Below are positions 27,259 through 36,151 of a stretch of 64,000 nucleotides of DNA, one piece after another. Source of the DNA: Prolixibacteraceae bacterium (GTDB lineage Bacteria > Bacteroidota > Bacteroidia > Bacteroidales > Prolixibacteraceae); NCBI GenBank assembly GCA_003457135.1, contig DMSQ01000080.1, forward strand, positions 18,065-82,064, given 5' to 3'. Position 1 is the stretch's first letter, and every line of letters starts with the position of its first letter. The notes under the pieces are model-generated. The model ran no database searches. It was given only the letters and a program-made list of their open reading frames with translations, and had not been told where the DNA came from. The position numbers were made by a program, and so were the translations under genes.

Positions 27259-27489
27259 TTACAGATATGCCATTGTTTGCGGTACCTTTTTGTAATAAAC
27301 AGGACTTTCATCCTCAATGAAATAATGCTTGATTCCTGCTTTCCGTGCTGCTTTCAGGATGGCAGGTAAATCGAATTGTACGGTTCCGGGTGCAACATCA
27401 TTTTCTACCGAAGTTTCTCCCGAGAGATTACCGACAACTCCTTTACGAAGGTCTTTCAGAAAAAACAATATCTGTATCAGATTCTCCAT
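27259..27489 (-). pseudogene. C-terminal remnant of a sugar phosphate isomerase/epimerase
   Basis: The 76-codon frame contains LKDLRKGVVGN, then APGTVQFDLPAILKAARKAG and KHYFIEDESP, which is the last part of a xylose-isomerase-like TIM barrel (the final metal/substrate strand and C-terminal helix). The first ~200 residues are missing: the sequence before LKDLRKG no longer resembles the family and soon meets a stop. It sits 25 bp upstream of the CBM9-like gene, in line with the operon, so the ancestral operon probably began with an intact isomerase, like the one kept at 4613-5509. Confidence 0.78.
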
Positions 27490-27699
27490 TTTGATGATTT
27501 CATTTATAAAAGAATAAAACTTTGCGTTCTTTTTACGAATCTATCTGAAATTTTAGTTCAAAGCTGAAATAAAAAAATTTAACAACAATAATCAAACTGC
27601 GAATTCATTAAAGCTAGCTTACTTTTTGTCAGGAAAATTTGAAACAAATTATTGGTTTAATGTGTTTCAGAAGCTACAACATTAAAACTTAATCCAACA

Positions 27700-29112
27700 A
27701 TGAAATTTTTATCTGTTTTTATTCTTCCACTTTTAGTGACAGCAGGCATTTCACTGCTTTCTCCGGAAACCACTCCGACAGGAGTTGAAATCCAATCTTC
27801 TGCCAGTCAACTTTCGGCCAAAGACAATTTCCTGAAATATTGTGCAGGTTGTCATGGCACTAAAATGGAACGTTTTGCCGGAAATACCTGGGAAGCTTTT
27901 AAAGCTGGCGGCGATCTGACTGGAGTTATCCGAAGCGGTTTGCCTGTTTTGGGGATGCCATCGTTCGAAAAAGCATTTACCCAAGCTGAGATGAAAGCTA
28001 TTTCGGATTATATACTGGAGATGAAAGACAAAAAGGAAGCTACAGTAGCAGTTAAATTTCCGGCAGTGGTCCGTTCCAAACATCAGGCTTTCCGGATTGA
28101 TACGGTCGCCAAAGGGCTCGATGTTCCGTGGGGAATCGCTTTTTTACCTGACGGCGATATACTGGTGACCGAACGCAGCGGACAATTGTTCCGTTTCAGC
28201 GGCGGCAAATTAAAAGCAATCATTTCAGGAGTGCCTGAAGTTTTGGCATTGGGTCAGGGTGGATTAATGGATGTCGTTCTGCATCCGAAATACAAAGAAA
28301 ATGGTTGGATATACATTTCTTATTCAAAGAAAGCTCCCGACGGGGTAGGAGGGAACACTGCTATTTTCAGGGCTAAACTGAAAAATAACCAGTTGGTTGA
28401 ACAGCAGGAATTATTTAAAGCCATGCCAAATACAACGAGCGGTGTACATTTTGGGTGCCGGATGGTATTCGACGATCAGGGATATCTATATTTTTCGGTT
28501 GGCGAACGCGGCGAGAAAACGAATGCTCAAACTTTGACCAATCATTGTGGTAAAATACACCGCATTTTTGACGATGGCCGCATCCCGCCGGATAATCCAT
28601 TTGTCAAGACTCCGGGAGCCATGCCAACTATTTACTCCTTTGGGCACCGCAATCCACAGGGAATCGACATTCATCCGGTGAGCCGCCGGATTTACAACAA
28701 CGAACATGGGCCACGTGGCGGCGACGAAATTAACCTGGTGGGTAAGGGCAACAATTACGGATGGCCGGTGATCACTTTTGGAATTAATTACGACGGTACA
28801 ATCATTACCAAAGAAACAGCCAAAGCAGGAATGGAACAGCCTGTTTTTCAATGGACCCCATCCATTGGCCCAAGCAGTATGAAATTTGTAACCGGCAACC
28901 GTTATCCGGGCTGGAAAGGCGATATCCTGAGTGGTTCGCTTAGCTTTAAATACCTCGAACGTGTTCGTTTGGAAAATGGTAAAGTTACTGAACAAGAGAA
29001 ATTACTTGAAAACGCTGGCCGGGTGCGCCATGTGACGATGAGTCCCGATGGGTACATTTATGTAGCTACGGAAAGTCCGGGAATTGTTGTAAAATTGGTT
29101 CCCGTGAAATGA
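27700..29112 (+). CDS. cytochrome c-PQQ-type sugar dehydrogenase fusion
   Basis: 470 aa with a signal peptide and two domains. Residues ~40-105 are a class I cytochrome c with the haem site CAGCH at 48-52 and a likely axial Met in LGMPSF. Residues ~120-470 form the six-bladed propeller of PQQ-dependent glucose/sorbosone dehydrogenases: GLDVPWGIAFLPDGDILVTE, GQGGLMDVVLHP, VHFGCRMVFDD, GHRNPQGID, EHGPRGGDE. The fused haem would take electrons from the oxidised sugar to the respiratory chain. It is transcribed away from the oxidoreductase operon across a 210-bp gap, a suggestive neighbour for periplasmic sugar oxidation. No conserved partner follows. Confidence 0.88.
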   Translation: MKFLSVFILPLLVTAGISLLSPETTPTGVEIQSSASQLSAKDNFLKYCAGCHGTKMERFAGNTWEAFKAGGDLTGVIRSGLPVLGMPSFEKAFTQAEMKAISDYILEMKDKKEATVAVKFPAVVRSKHQAFRIDTVAKGLDVPWGIAFLPDGDILVTERSGQLFRFSGGKLKAIISGVPEVLALGQGGLMDVVLHPKYKENGWIYISYSKKAPDGVGGNTAIFRAKLKNNQLVEQQELFKAMPNTTSGVHFGCRMVFDDQGYLYFSVGERGEKTNAQTLTNHCGKIHRIFDDGRIPPDNPFVKTPGAMPTIYSFGHRNPQGIDIHPVSRRIYNNEHGPRGGDEINLVGKGNNYGWPVITFGINYDGTIITKETAKAGMEQPVFQWTPSIGPSSMKFVTGNRYPGWKGDILSGSLSFKYLERVRLENGKVTEQEKLLENAGRVRHVTMSPDGYIYVATESPGIVVKLVPVK

Positions 29113-29137
29113 ATCATTTTTTCGAGTAAATCTTTCA

Positions 29138-29234
29138 GGGCTAAAGCCCAAAAATTTATTTTCATTATGCCCGTCACATGAATGTGACGGCAAAGGATAT
29201 CGCAACTGTCATCTAATGAGCTTTATCCTTTGCC
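29138..29234. repeat. compound REP-like palindrome cluster, copy 2
   Basis: Between the convergent dehydrogenase and helicase genes lie GGGCTAAAGCCC (29138-29149), CCGTCACATGAATGTGACGG (29171-29190), and the 11-bp inverted pair GGCAAAGGATA (29189-29199)/TATCCTTTGCC (29224-29234). It has the same component set as copies 1 and 3 in a different order. It may double as a transcription end for both genes. Confidence 0.75.
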
Positions 29235-29273
29235 GACTGTTTAGCTGACTGGCATGAATAAATATCACTGCCA

Positions 29274-31928
29274 TTAAACAGGCAATTTGAATTTCATGAT
29301 AACCTCGCCGGTTTCTTTATTGATTTCGACAGATTGACCGCTCAAACCGAGGTCTTTCCCGGTTGACATTTTAAACAAACCGGCAAGGAATTGCATGCCA
29401 TTGTTCATCACTTGCTCAATTTCCTGCGCTTTTTCTTCAGCAACTGTTTGCGGCGATGGGGTTTGACTTTCCCGAATTGGTTCAGGTTCTGATTCAGACA
29501 GTCCTTCGGAAAGGTCAAGCTCATCTGGTTGAAGCAATACTTCAGATAAATTTTCAGGAATATTTTCAGAAGCAATTACTTTTTCAATATCATCTTCCAA
29601 TGCCACTTTTTCCGTTTCAGTAATAAATTCTTCAAGCTGCTGGATGAACTGCGAACGTCCTTTGCTCGAGAAATCAACATAATTGGTAGTACTTGAACTG
29701 TCGAGTACTCCATCGAAAAGGCTTTGTTTGATCAACAACCCTGATGCAATTTGCTGTTCGATCGAATTTCGGGTAATGAAATTGAAGATGGTGAGTTTGT
29801 TGCTTTTCTGTCCCAACCGATCTATCCGGCCAATACGCTGGTTCTTTTTGGCCGGGTTCCACGGAAGTTCAAAGTTGATCAGCGTATCAGCTACCTGAAG
29901 GTTTAATCCTGAACCACCGGCTTCGGTCGAAAGGAAAATCTTGCAATGAGGATTGGTTTCAAATTTTTTGATGAGCTCGCCACGAAGTTTAACTGGAACT
30001 GAACCGTTAAGTTCGGCAAACCCAATGTCATTGTCGCGTAACATCTTGCCTATCAGTTTGTGGACTTTCACCCATTCCGAAAAAATGATGATTTTCCGCT
30101 CAGAATTCGGGACATCCAGTTTTTCAAGCAAAATGTATTTCAGTTCATCTAGTTTGGGCGACTCGTTGGTTTCTTCGTCAATCAGGTAGGTCGAGTCGCA
30201 AACCATTCGCATGCTTGCCAGTAACAATTGCAATTTCTGCAAGTCGAATGGCGTTAAAAATTTTTTCCGGATAATGGTAGCTATTCCATGCGCATAACTT
30301 GCATGGTAGTCGGCTTGCAATGGCGAAAGGTTAACGGGGATATTGGTTTGCTGAACATTGGGCAACTGATCAAGTACCTTTCGTTTCTCGCGCCTGATCA
30401 GGATTTTTTCCAACTTACGGTTGAGTTTTTGCAGGTCGTAATAACCGTTTATTTTGTCGGGCCGCTCTGGGTCGAACAGGCAGTGCTGGTATGAGAATTC
30501 CCAAAGCGGGCCGAAAAATTGGGGATCGAGGATGCTTACAATCGAAAAAATGTCGATCAGCCGGTTTTCGATTGGCGTACCGGTAATGATCAACACATGC
30601 TTGGAATCGAGCCGTTTGATTGATGAAGCTGTTTTTGTTTCGTAGTTTTTTGCCCGTTGTGCTTCATCCAGAATAAGCAGGTCAATCCCTGCTTTGTTGA
30701 TGGCCAATTGATCGCGCAGGATGGTTTCGTAGTTGACGATGAAAAACAGATGCTCCATATCAAGGTACTGTTTTTCCCGGTCACTGGGAAGGCCTTCCAC
30801 AATTAACGCTTTTTCGCTGCTGAATTTTTCGATTTCTTTTTTCCACTGGCTTTTGAGTGAAGCCGGGCAAACTATCAATACTTTTTTGAACCCGAATACC
30901 TGCTTTTTTAGCAGGGCAGTACCAATGGCCTGAACTGTTTTACCCAGCCCCATTTCATCGGCAATGATGGCTGCTTTGCGGAACAGGGCGAATTCTATTC
31001 CTTCTTTCTGGTAGGGAAACAGATCAAGTTGGATTCCGGTGAAGTCAGGGTTCCAATCCTTCCGCAGCTCATCCAGCATGTCTTGTTCATAAACTTTTTC
31101 TACTTTTTCACGAACTTCAGGCCGGATATGGATCATTGGGAAATCAGCCGATTCTTCCAAAAAGTTCAGGAAATATTTCAGGTCGTCATCCTCAATATTA
31201 GTTGCCTTTTTGAAATATCTGGAAATCAGTAATTGTTCGTCGATTGGCAGCGGGTGTGGGTAAAACCAGCTTATTTTGTAGTCGTTCACAGGGTCACAAA
31301 AAATCTCGATAAACGGGCAGGTTTTGTCCAGTTGGCCAAAAAGAGCCTTGTTTTCTTTCAGTTGCTGAAAGGCAAACATGATGTGCTTGGTTGTTCCCAG
31401 CTTGTTTAGGCGCGAATCCATGCTGTCGCTGTATCCCGTTTCGTTTTCGAAGTCGCGTAGAAAGATTTTATACTTAACACTGTTTTCGTTGGTCAGGATG
31501 TGGTCGCCGAAAATGTTTGAGGCCCATTTCATGCGGTATTTTGCTTTATCCGATTTTTGACGACGTTCCATCAAAACACGTTTGATCATCCCTTCGCGGG
31601 TGTATTTTTTATGCTCGACCGGTTCTTTGGGGTCGAGGAACTTCAGTTCATTTTCGACTTCGAGCAGGCAGGCATACGAAACTCTTTCCCATCCCGAACG
31701 CTCTCCATTTATCGTAGGGATCAGATCTTCATCTTCAATGTCAAGCGAACATTCCTTTGGAGACTTCGAATCACCAGTATCCACAAATAACTCAAAACGA
31801 ACTGCCGATTGCGACAACACCTGGCAATCGTTGTTGTTGAACATGATTTCGCCCAAAGCCAGTTCAGGCTTGTTTAGGGATTTTTGAAGTTTCGTTTTTT
31901 GCTTTTTGATCAGTTCATGAAGTTCCAT
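29274..31928 (-). CDS. SNF2-family DEAD/DEAH-box helicase
   Basis: 884 aa from the ATG at 31928 (MELHELIKKQK); the longer open frame upstream is AT-rich leader. Helicase motifs are IADEMGLGKTVQAIGTAL (Walker A), LLILDEAQRAKNYETKTAS (Walker B), ITGTPIENR (motif III), ILSTEAGGSGLNLQVADTL in the written frame as FLSTEAGGSGLNLQ, and NQRIGRIDRLGQK (motif VI). These place it with bacterial SNF2/HepA-like translocases that remodel protein-DNA or RNA polymerase complexes. A long acidic tail (~790-830) precedes the conserved end. The cellular role is unknown. It shares a divergent promoter region with the dodecin gene. Confidence 0.9.
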   Translation of the reverse strand: MELHELIKKQKTKLQKSLNKPELALGEIMFNNNDCQVLSQSAVRFELFVDTGDSKSPKECSLDIEDEDLIPTINGERSGWERVSYACLLEVENELKFLDPKEPVEHKKYTREGMIKRVLMERRQKSDKAKYRMKWASNIFGDHILTNENSVKYKIFLRDFENETGYSDSMDSRLNKLGTTKHIMFAFQQLKENKALFGQLDKTCPFIEIFCDPVNDYKISWFYPHPLPIDEQLLISRYFKKATNIEDDDLKYFLNFLEESADFPMIHIRPEVREKVEKVYEQDMLDELRKDWNPDFTGIQLDLFPYQKEGIEFALFRKAAIIADEMGLGKTVQAIGTALLKKQVFGFKKVLIVCPASLKSQWKKEIEKFSSEKALIVEGLPSDREKQYLDMEHLFFIVNYETILRDQLAINKAGIDLLILDEAQRAKNYETKTASSIKRLDSKHVLIITGTPIENRLIDIFSIVSILDPQFFGPLWEFSYQHCLFDPERPDKINGYYDLQKLNRKLEKILIRREKRKVLDQLPNVQQTNIPVNLSPLQADYHASYAHGIATIIRKKFLTPFDLQKLQLLLASMRMVCDSTYLIDEETNESPKLDELKYILLEKLDVPNSERKIIIFSEWVKVHKLIGKMLRDNDIGFAELNGSVPVKLRGELIKKFETNPHCKIFLSTEAGGSGLNLQVADTLINFELPWNPAKKNQRIGRIDRLGQKSNKLTIFNFITRNSIEQQIASGLLIKQSLFDGVLDSSSTTNYVDFSSKGRSQFIQQLEEFITETEKVALEDDIEKVIASENIPENLSEVLLQPDELDLSEGLSESEPEPIRESQTPSPQTVAEEKAQEIEQVMNNGMQFLAGLFKMSTGKDLGLSGQSVEINKETGEVIMKFKLPV

Positions 31929-32102
31929 GATTTGTGGGTTTTTGGATTTTTTTCGGGAGATAAAAATAGAAAAAATAGGGTGCAGGTTATGGGTTTGCTG
32001 AAAATAGTTTGATTTGTTTAGGTAAAACGAGTAGTGATTCTGAAAGAGTGAAAAAGTAAAATAAATTCGATTTTCATATCTCACATTGTCAGTGCGTTAG
32101 CA

Positions 32103-32148
32103 AATTACTCAATATGCTGAGTAATTTTACTCAATGGATTGAGTAATT
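32103..32148. promoter_or_regulatory. twin TTACTCA/TGAGTAA palindromes (candidate operator pair)
   Basis: Two dyads lie side by side in the divergent gap between the helicase and dodecin genes. The first has arms AATTACTCA and TGAGTAATT (32103-32126, 6-bp spacer). The second is TTACTCAATGGATTGAGTAA (32127-32146), a 9-bp-arm palindrome with a 2-bp centre. Centres are 22 bp apart, about two helical turns, as expected for dimeric repressor sites on one DNA face. The rest of the 31929-32265 gap is AT-rich and holds no gene. Confidence 0.45.
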
Positions 32149-32265
32149 CGTAATAATAATATTGGTATAAAAAGCCAAAACCTATTGTCAAACAGTCAAT
32201 TTTACGCAACCCTAAACATAGATATTCTGTACATGCTGTAAATTCAAAAACGAAAGGAGACCATT

Positions 32266-32481
32266 ATGCCGAACAGTGTTTACAAAATTATTGAATTAGT
32301 AGGTTCAAGCGCCGAATCATGGGAAAAAGCTGCTGAAAATGCTGTTTCCAAAGCTTCCGAATCTTTGCGCGAACTTCGTATTGCTGAAGTTATTTCTATG
32401 GATCTGACCATAAAAGATGGCAAAATTGAAAGTTACCGTACTAAAGTGAAGGTGTCGTTTAAATTTGAAGGCCATCACTAG
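32266..32481 (+). CDS. dodecin (flavin-binding small protein)
   Basis: 71 aa, the typical dodecin length. Motifs are YKIIELVGSSAESWEKAAENA followed by AEVISMDLTIKDGKI (shortened here: IELVGSSAESWE and TIKDGKI) and KVSFKFEG at the end. A good ribosome site (AAAGGAG) lies 6 bases before the ATG. Dodecins form hollow dodecamers that bind flavins and act as a cytosolic flavin buffer. The gene is single and followed by a strong stem-loop terminator. Confidence 0.95.
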   Translation: MPNSVYKIIELVGSSAESWEKAAENAVSKASESLRELRIAEVISMDLTIKDGKIESYRTKVKVSFKFEGHH

Positions 32482-32504
32482 AACGAATTATTAATGATTT
32501 AAAG

Positions 32505-32541
32505 AAACAGGACGAACCCTTTTTTCGGGCTCGTCCTGTTT
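32505..32541 (+). terminator. rho-independent-type stem-loop after dodecin
   Basis: Arms AAACAGGACGAACCC (32505-32519) and GGGCTCGTCCTGTTT (32527-32541) pair over 15 bp with one wobble/mismatch, around a 7-base T-rich loop. It begins 24 bp after the dodecin stop. Symmetry is strong; the trailing T-run is short, as is common in this phylum. Confidence 0.8.
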
Positions 32542-32662
32542 GTTATAATTCTTTGAATTGCAAGCAAAATCATAAATTGGAATTTTATAATTATATCAAT
32601 CATTTTTTATAACTTCCGCAAGAATTATTTACCATAGTAAACTGAATTATATTCAGAAAATC

Positions 32663-35600
32663 ATGAGGCAGGGAAAGCAGCGGTTGCTGTTACTTTATTT
32701 TTTGTTTTTATTTCTTATTTCCGCCAATTCATTCGGCCAGTCAGACAATATTGAATTCGACCAATATACTACCAACGATGGCCTGTCAAATGGATATATT
32801 GATGCAATTTTTCATGATAGCAAGGGATTTATCTGGATTGGAACCGCAAATGGGTTAAACCGTTTTGACGGGATCAATTTTAAAACATATTATTCCGAAA
32901 TTAAAGACAGTACCTCTATTCCCGGCAGCGGCGCAACTGCTTTGGTTGAAGATTCGCTGGGCAATATCTGGGTAATGACGAGCAATGGCTTGTGTGTTTA
33001 TGATAGAAAAAAAGATAGCTTTTCGAGAAAGGCAATACGGGTAAACGGAGCAATAATAAATAATTTTTTCCTGTATGCATGCATTATTGACAGCAATGGT
33101 TTTTTGTGGGCTTCATCTCCAACCATGGGGATTTTTCGGTTTAAAATTTATGACAATCCGCTCATTTCCAATACCATTATTGATGCAGAATTGTATTTGC
33201 TGGAGGAGGATGATGTTGATCCGACATTAAAAAACAATGTATTTTCATTTATTGAGGATGAGAATAATAAAATTTGGGTAGCCAGTCAAAGCAATAAGCT
33301 TTTCTATTTTGATAATCAACAAAATAAATTTCTTCTAAAGCAAATTGATCATCCTGAAGTTAAGAATTTCAGCAATAAACGTAAAGGTTTGTTCAAAGAT
33401 AGTGACGGTGATTTTTTTATAAGCATTGAAGATAACGGATTGTTGGTATGGGACAGAGGGAAGGATGATTTCAGGTTATACAAACCAAACGGCACCAATA
33501 CGGGTCCAAAAGGCAGAGTTTTATCGGCTCTTGCTGAAGATAGAGATGGATTAATCTGGATTGGTGACAGAAATTCGGAAGGTCTAAGCATATTTAATAA
33601 AAAGACAGGACGATTTAGCTATAGTCGGTCAGACAAGTTTGATCCATATTCGTTAAATACGAATAAACTAAATTGTATTTATCAGGATAAAACCGGATCA
33701 ATGTGGGTAGGCGCTATCATTGGAGTCAACAAATATAGTCCCGGCAAATTAAAATTCAAACGGTATTTTAGTAACCCGAATATTCCCGGCAAACTAAGCA
33801 ATAATAATACACTAAGTTTCGCTGAAAGTAAAACAGGTGAAATCTGGATAGGAACTGACGGGGGAGGTTTAAATAAACTTGACAGGAAAACGGGTGAATT
33901 TTCGAATTTCAAAGACAATCCTTCCGATCCCAATTCGTTAAGCAGCAACGCTGTAATATCAATTTGTGAAGATCATAAGGGTGCCTTGTGGATGGGTACC
34001 TATCATGGCGGATTGGCCAGAATGAAAAATGGCAAATTTGATGCTTTTTATCCTGCTCCGGCCAACCCATATTCAGTTTCCGACAGAAATGTTTGGTATG
34101 TTTTTGAAGATAGTAAAAATAACTTGTGGGTAGGCACGCTAAACAGTGGGCTTGATTTGTTTGACCGAAAAACTGAACGCTTCTATCATTATACATCAGC
34201 AGAAGGTGATTCAGCCAGTTTATGCAATAATTCAATCAGGCAAATATATGAAGACAGTAACCAAAACCTTTATATTACCAGTAATCAGGGAGTAAGTATA
34301 ATTGATTTGAAGGCATATGATTTTTCAGGACCACCACCTGATATTAAATTCCGAAATTTGGTACATCGTGAAAACAGGAATAGTTTCAGCAGCAATGATG
34401 TTTATTGTGTAAAAGAAGATAATGAAGGTAATTTGTGGTTTGGCACATACGGATCAGGTATCGATAAACTGGAATTGGCGACGGGCAAATTCACGAATTA
34501 TTCAACAAAAGATGGATTTCCAGGCAACTCAGTAACTTCTATCCTGGTTGACGACCTAAATAATTTATGGCTGGCAACTGACAAAGGCCTTGTAACGTTT
34601 AACCCGGAAACAAAAGAAGTCGTTGTTTTTGATCAAAATGATGGTTTGCAAAACACGAGTTTAAAAAGTTGGGCGATAAAAACCAAAGACGGTGAAATGT
34701 TTTTTGGTGGGCCCGATGGCTTTAATTCGTTTTATCCCGAGCAGATAATTTATGGCCATAATCAAAACAAACCTCCTGTTGTTATTACCAAATTGAAGAT
34801 ATTCAACAAACCGGTTGAAATAAATGAACAATTCAATGGCCGGGTTCTTATAGCCAATGATATAAGTGAAACCAGCGAATTGGTGCTAACTTACAGGGAA
34901 AATTACTTTACATTCGATTTTATAGCGCTGGATTATACAGCACCTGAAAAGAATAGTTATGCTTATATGATGGAAGGCTTTGATGTTGAATGGGTTCAGT
35001 GCGGCATCAAACGTGAAGCCAATTATACCAACCTTGACCCTGGGGAATATACTTTCCGGGTAAAAGCCTCGAACAGCGATGGCGTTTGGAACGAAGAAGG
35101 AACTTCAATCAAAATAATAATTCTCCCTCCCTGGTGGGAAACATGGTGGTTCAGGCTCATTGCAGCTTTATTAATAATTTTCATTATTGGGTCTGGTTTT
35201 TATTCGCGAATACAATATTTTAAAAATCAGAAGATAATGCTTGAAAAATTAGTAGCTCAAAAAACTTCTGACTTGCTGAAGATGAACGCAATATTGACCA
35301 ATCAGGCTGAAGAACTTAGTCAAACCAATTCGTTGCTTGAGGAAAGACAGGAACAAATAGAAGAGCAGAGTGTAGAATTATTGGCGCAAAAAGAGTCGCT
35401 GATAAAAGTGAACAGTGAATTGCATGAACTTAATGCCACGAAGGACCAATTCTTTTCAATTATTGCACACGACATAAAAAACCCTTTTAATGCTGTTCTA
35501 GGTTTTACCGATTTGCTCGAAGAAAACTTTAAAGAATGGGACGATGAAAGAAAACTTGAAATAATCAACCTAATAAATACCTCGGCAAAAAATCTGTATG

Positions 35601-36124
35601 AACTGTTGGACAACCTTTTGCAATGGTCGCGGTCGCAAAGCGGGGTTATTGAATTTAAGCCTCAGAAAATTTTATTAGAGGACGCTTTCAACAATGTGAT
35701 TAATTTATTCAAAGAGACGGCCGATACGAAAAATATTGAGCTGGGCTTTTTATTTTCTGAAACTGAATTGGTTGTTTATGCTGACAAAAATATGCTCGAT
35801 GCCATCATGCGTAACCTGATAAGCAATGCACTGAAATTTACCAACACGGGAGGCAAGGTACTTATAACAGCAGAAACAATTGATGAATTCGCAATTGTAA
35901 AAGTTACCGACAATGGTGTTGGACTTAGCCCTGAAATTCAGGAGCAATTGTTTAAAATTGAGAAACACACCAGCACCTATGGTACTAATAATGAATCTGG
36001 TACCGGTTTGGGACTAATTCTTGTCAAAGAATTTGTGACAAAACAAGGCGGTGAAATTGGTGTAGAAAGTTTCAAGGGCAAAGGCAGCACCTTCCATTTC
36101 ACCCTTCCCTTGATAAAAAGTTAA
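32663..36124 (+). CDS. sensor histidine kinase with reg_prop propeller and Y_Y_Y domain
   Basis: 1153 aa. A signal peptide is followed by a periplasmic double beta-propeller of reg_prop repeats (recurrent GxIWIGTxxGLNRFD-type units). Next is a Y_Y_Y domain (YAYMMEGFDVEWVQCG, near residues 760-825), a single membrane helix (~829-850, WWFRLIAALLIIFIIGSGFY), a coiled coil (~865-920), and the kinase core. The core has the H-box IIAHDIKNPFNAVLGF with the phospho-His near 936, the N-box NLISNALKFT, and the G-boxes DNGVGLS and GTGLGLILV. Unlike hybrid two-component regulators of polysaccharide loci it has no receiver or AraC DNA-binding domain, so a separate response regulator must exist outside this window. 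Confidence 0.92.
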   Translation: MRQGKQRLLLLYFLFLFLISANSFGQSDNIEFDQYTTNDGLSNGYIDAIFHDSKGFIWIGTANGLNRFDGINFKTYYSEIKDSTSIPGSGATALVEDSLGNIWVMTSNGLCVYDRKKDSFSRKAIRVNGAIINNFFLYACIIDSNGFLWASSPTMGIFRFKIYDNPLISNTIIDAELYLLEEDDVDPTLKNNVFSFIEDENNKIWVASQSNKLFYFDNQQNKFLLKQIDHPEVKNFSNKRKGLFKDSDGDFFISIEDNGLLVWDRGKDDFRLYKPNGTNTGPKGRVLSALAEDRDGLIWIGDRNSEGLSIFNKKTGRFSYSRSDKFDPYSLNTNKLNCIYQDKTGSMWVGAIIGVNKYSPGKLKFKRYFSNPNIPGKLSNNNTLSFAESKTGEIWIGTDGGGLNKLDRKTGEFSNFKDNPSDPNSLSSNAVISICEDHKGALWMGTYHGGLARMKNGKFDAFYPAPANPYSVSDRNVWYVFEDSKNNLWVGTLNSGLDLFDRKTERFYHYTSAEGDSASLCNNSIRQIYEDSNQNLYITSNQGVSIIDLKAYDFSGPPPDIKFRNLVHRENRNSFSSNDVYCVKEDNEGNLWFGTYGSGIDKLELATGKFTNYSTKDGFPGNSVTSILVDDLNNLWLATDKGLVTFNPETKEVVVFDQNDGLQNTSLKSWAIKTKDGEMFFGGPDGFNSFYPEQIIYGHNQNKPPVVITKLKIFNKPVEINEQFNGRVLIANDISETSELVLTYRENYFTFDFIALDYTAPEKNSYAYMMEGFDVEWVQCGIKREANYTNLDPGEYTFRVKASNSDGVWNEEGTSIKIIILPPWWETWWFRLIAALLIIFIIGSGFYSRIQYFKNQKIMLEKLVAQKTSDLLKMNAILTNQAEELSQTNSLLEERQEQIEEQSVELLAQKESLIKVNSELHELNATKDQFFSIIAHDIKNPFNAVLGFTDLLEENFKEWDDERKLEIINLINTSAKNLYELLDNLLQWSRSQSGVIEFKPQKILLEDAFNNVINLFKETADTKNIELGFLFSETELVVYADKNMLDAIMRNLISNALKFTNTGGKVLITAETIDEFAIVKVTDNGVGLSPEIQEQLFKIEKHTSTYGTNNESGTGLGLILVKEFVTKQGGEIGVESFKGKGSTFHFTLPLIKS

Positions 36125-36151
36125 TTGAGAATAAATTGGTTTAGTGTCAGA

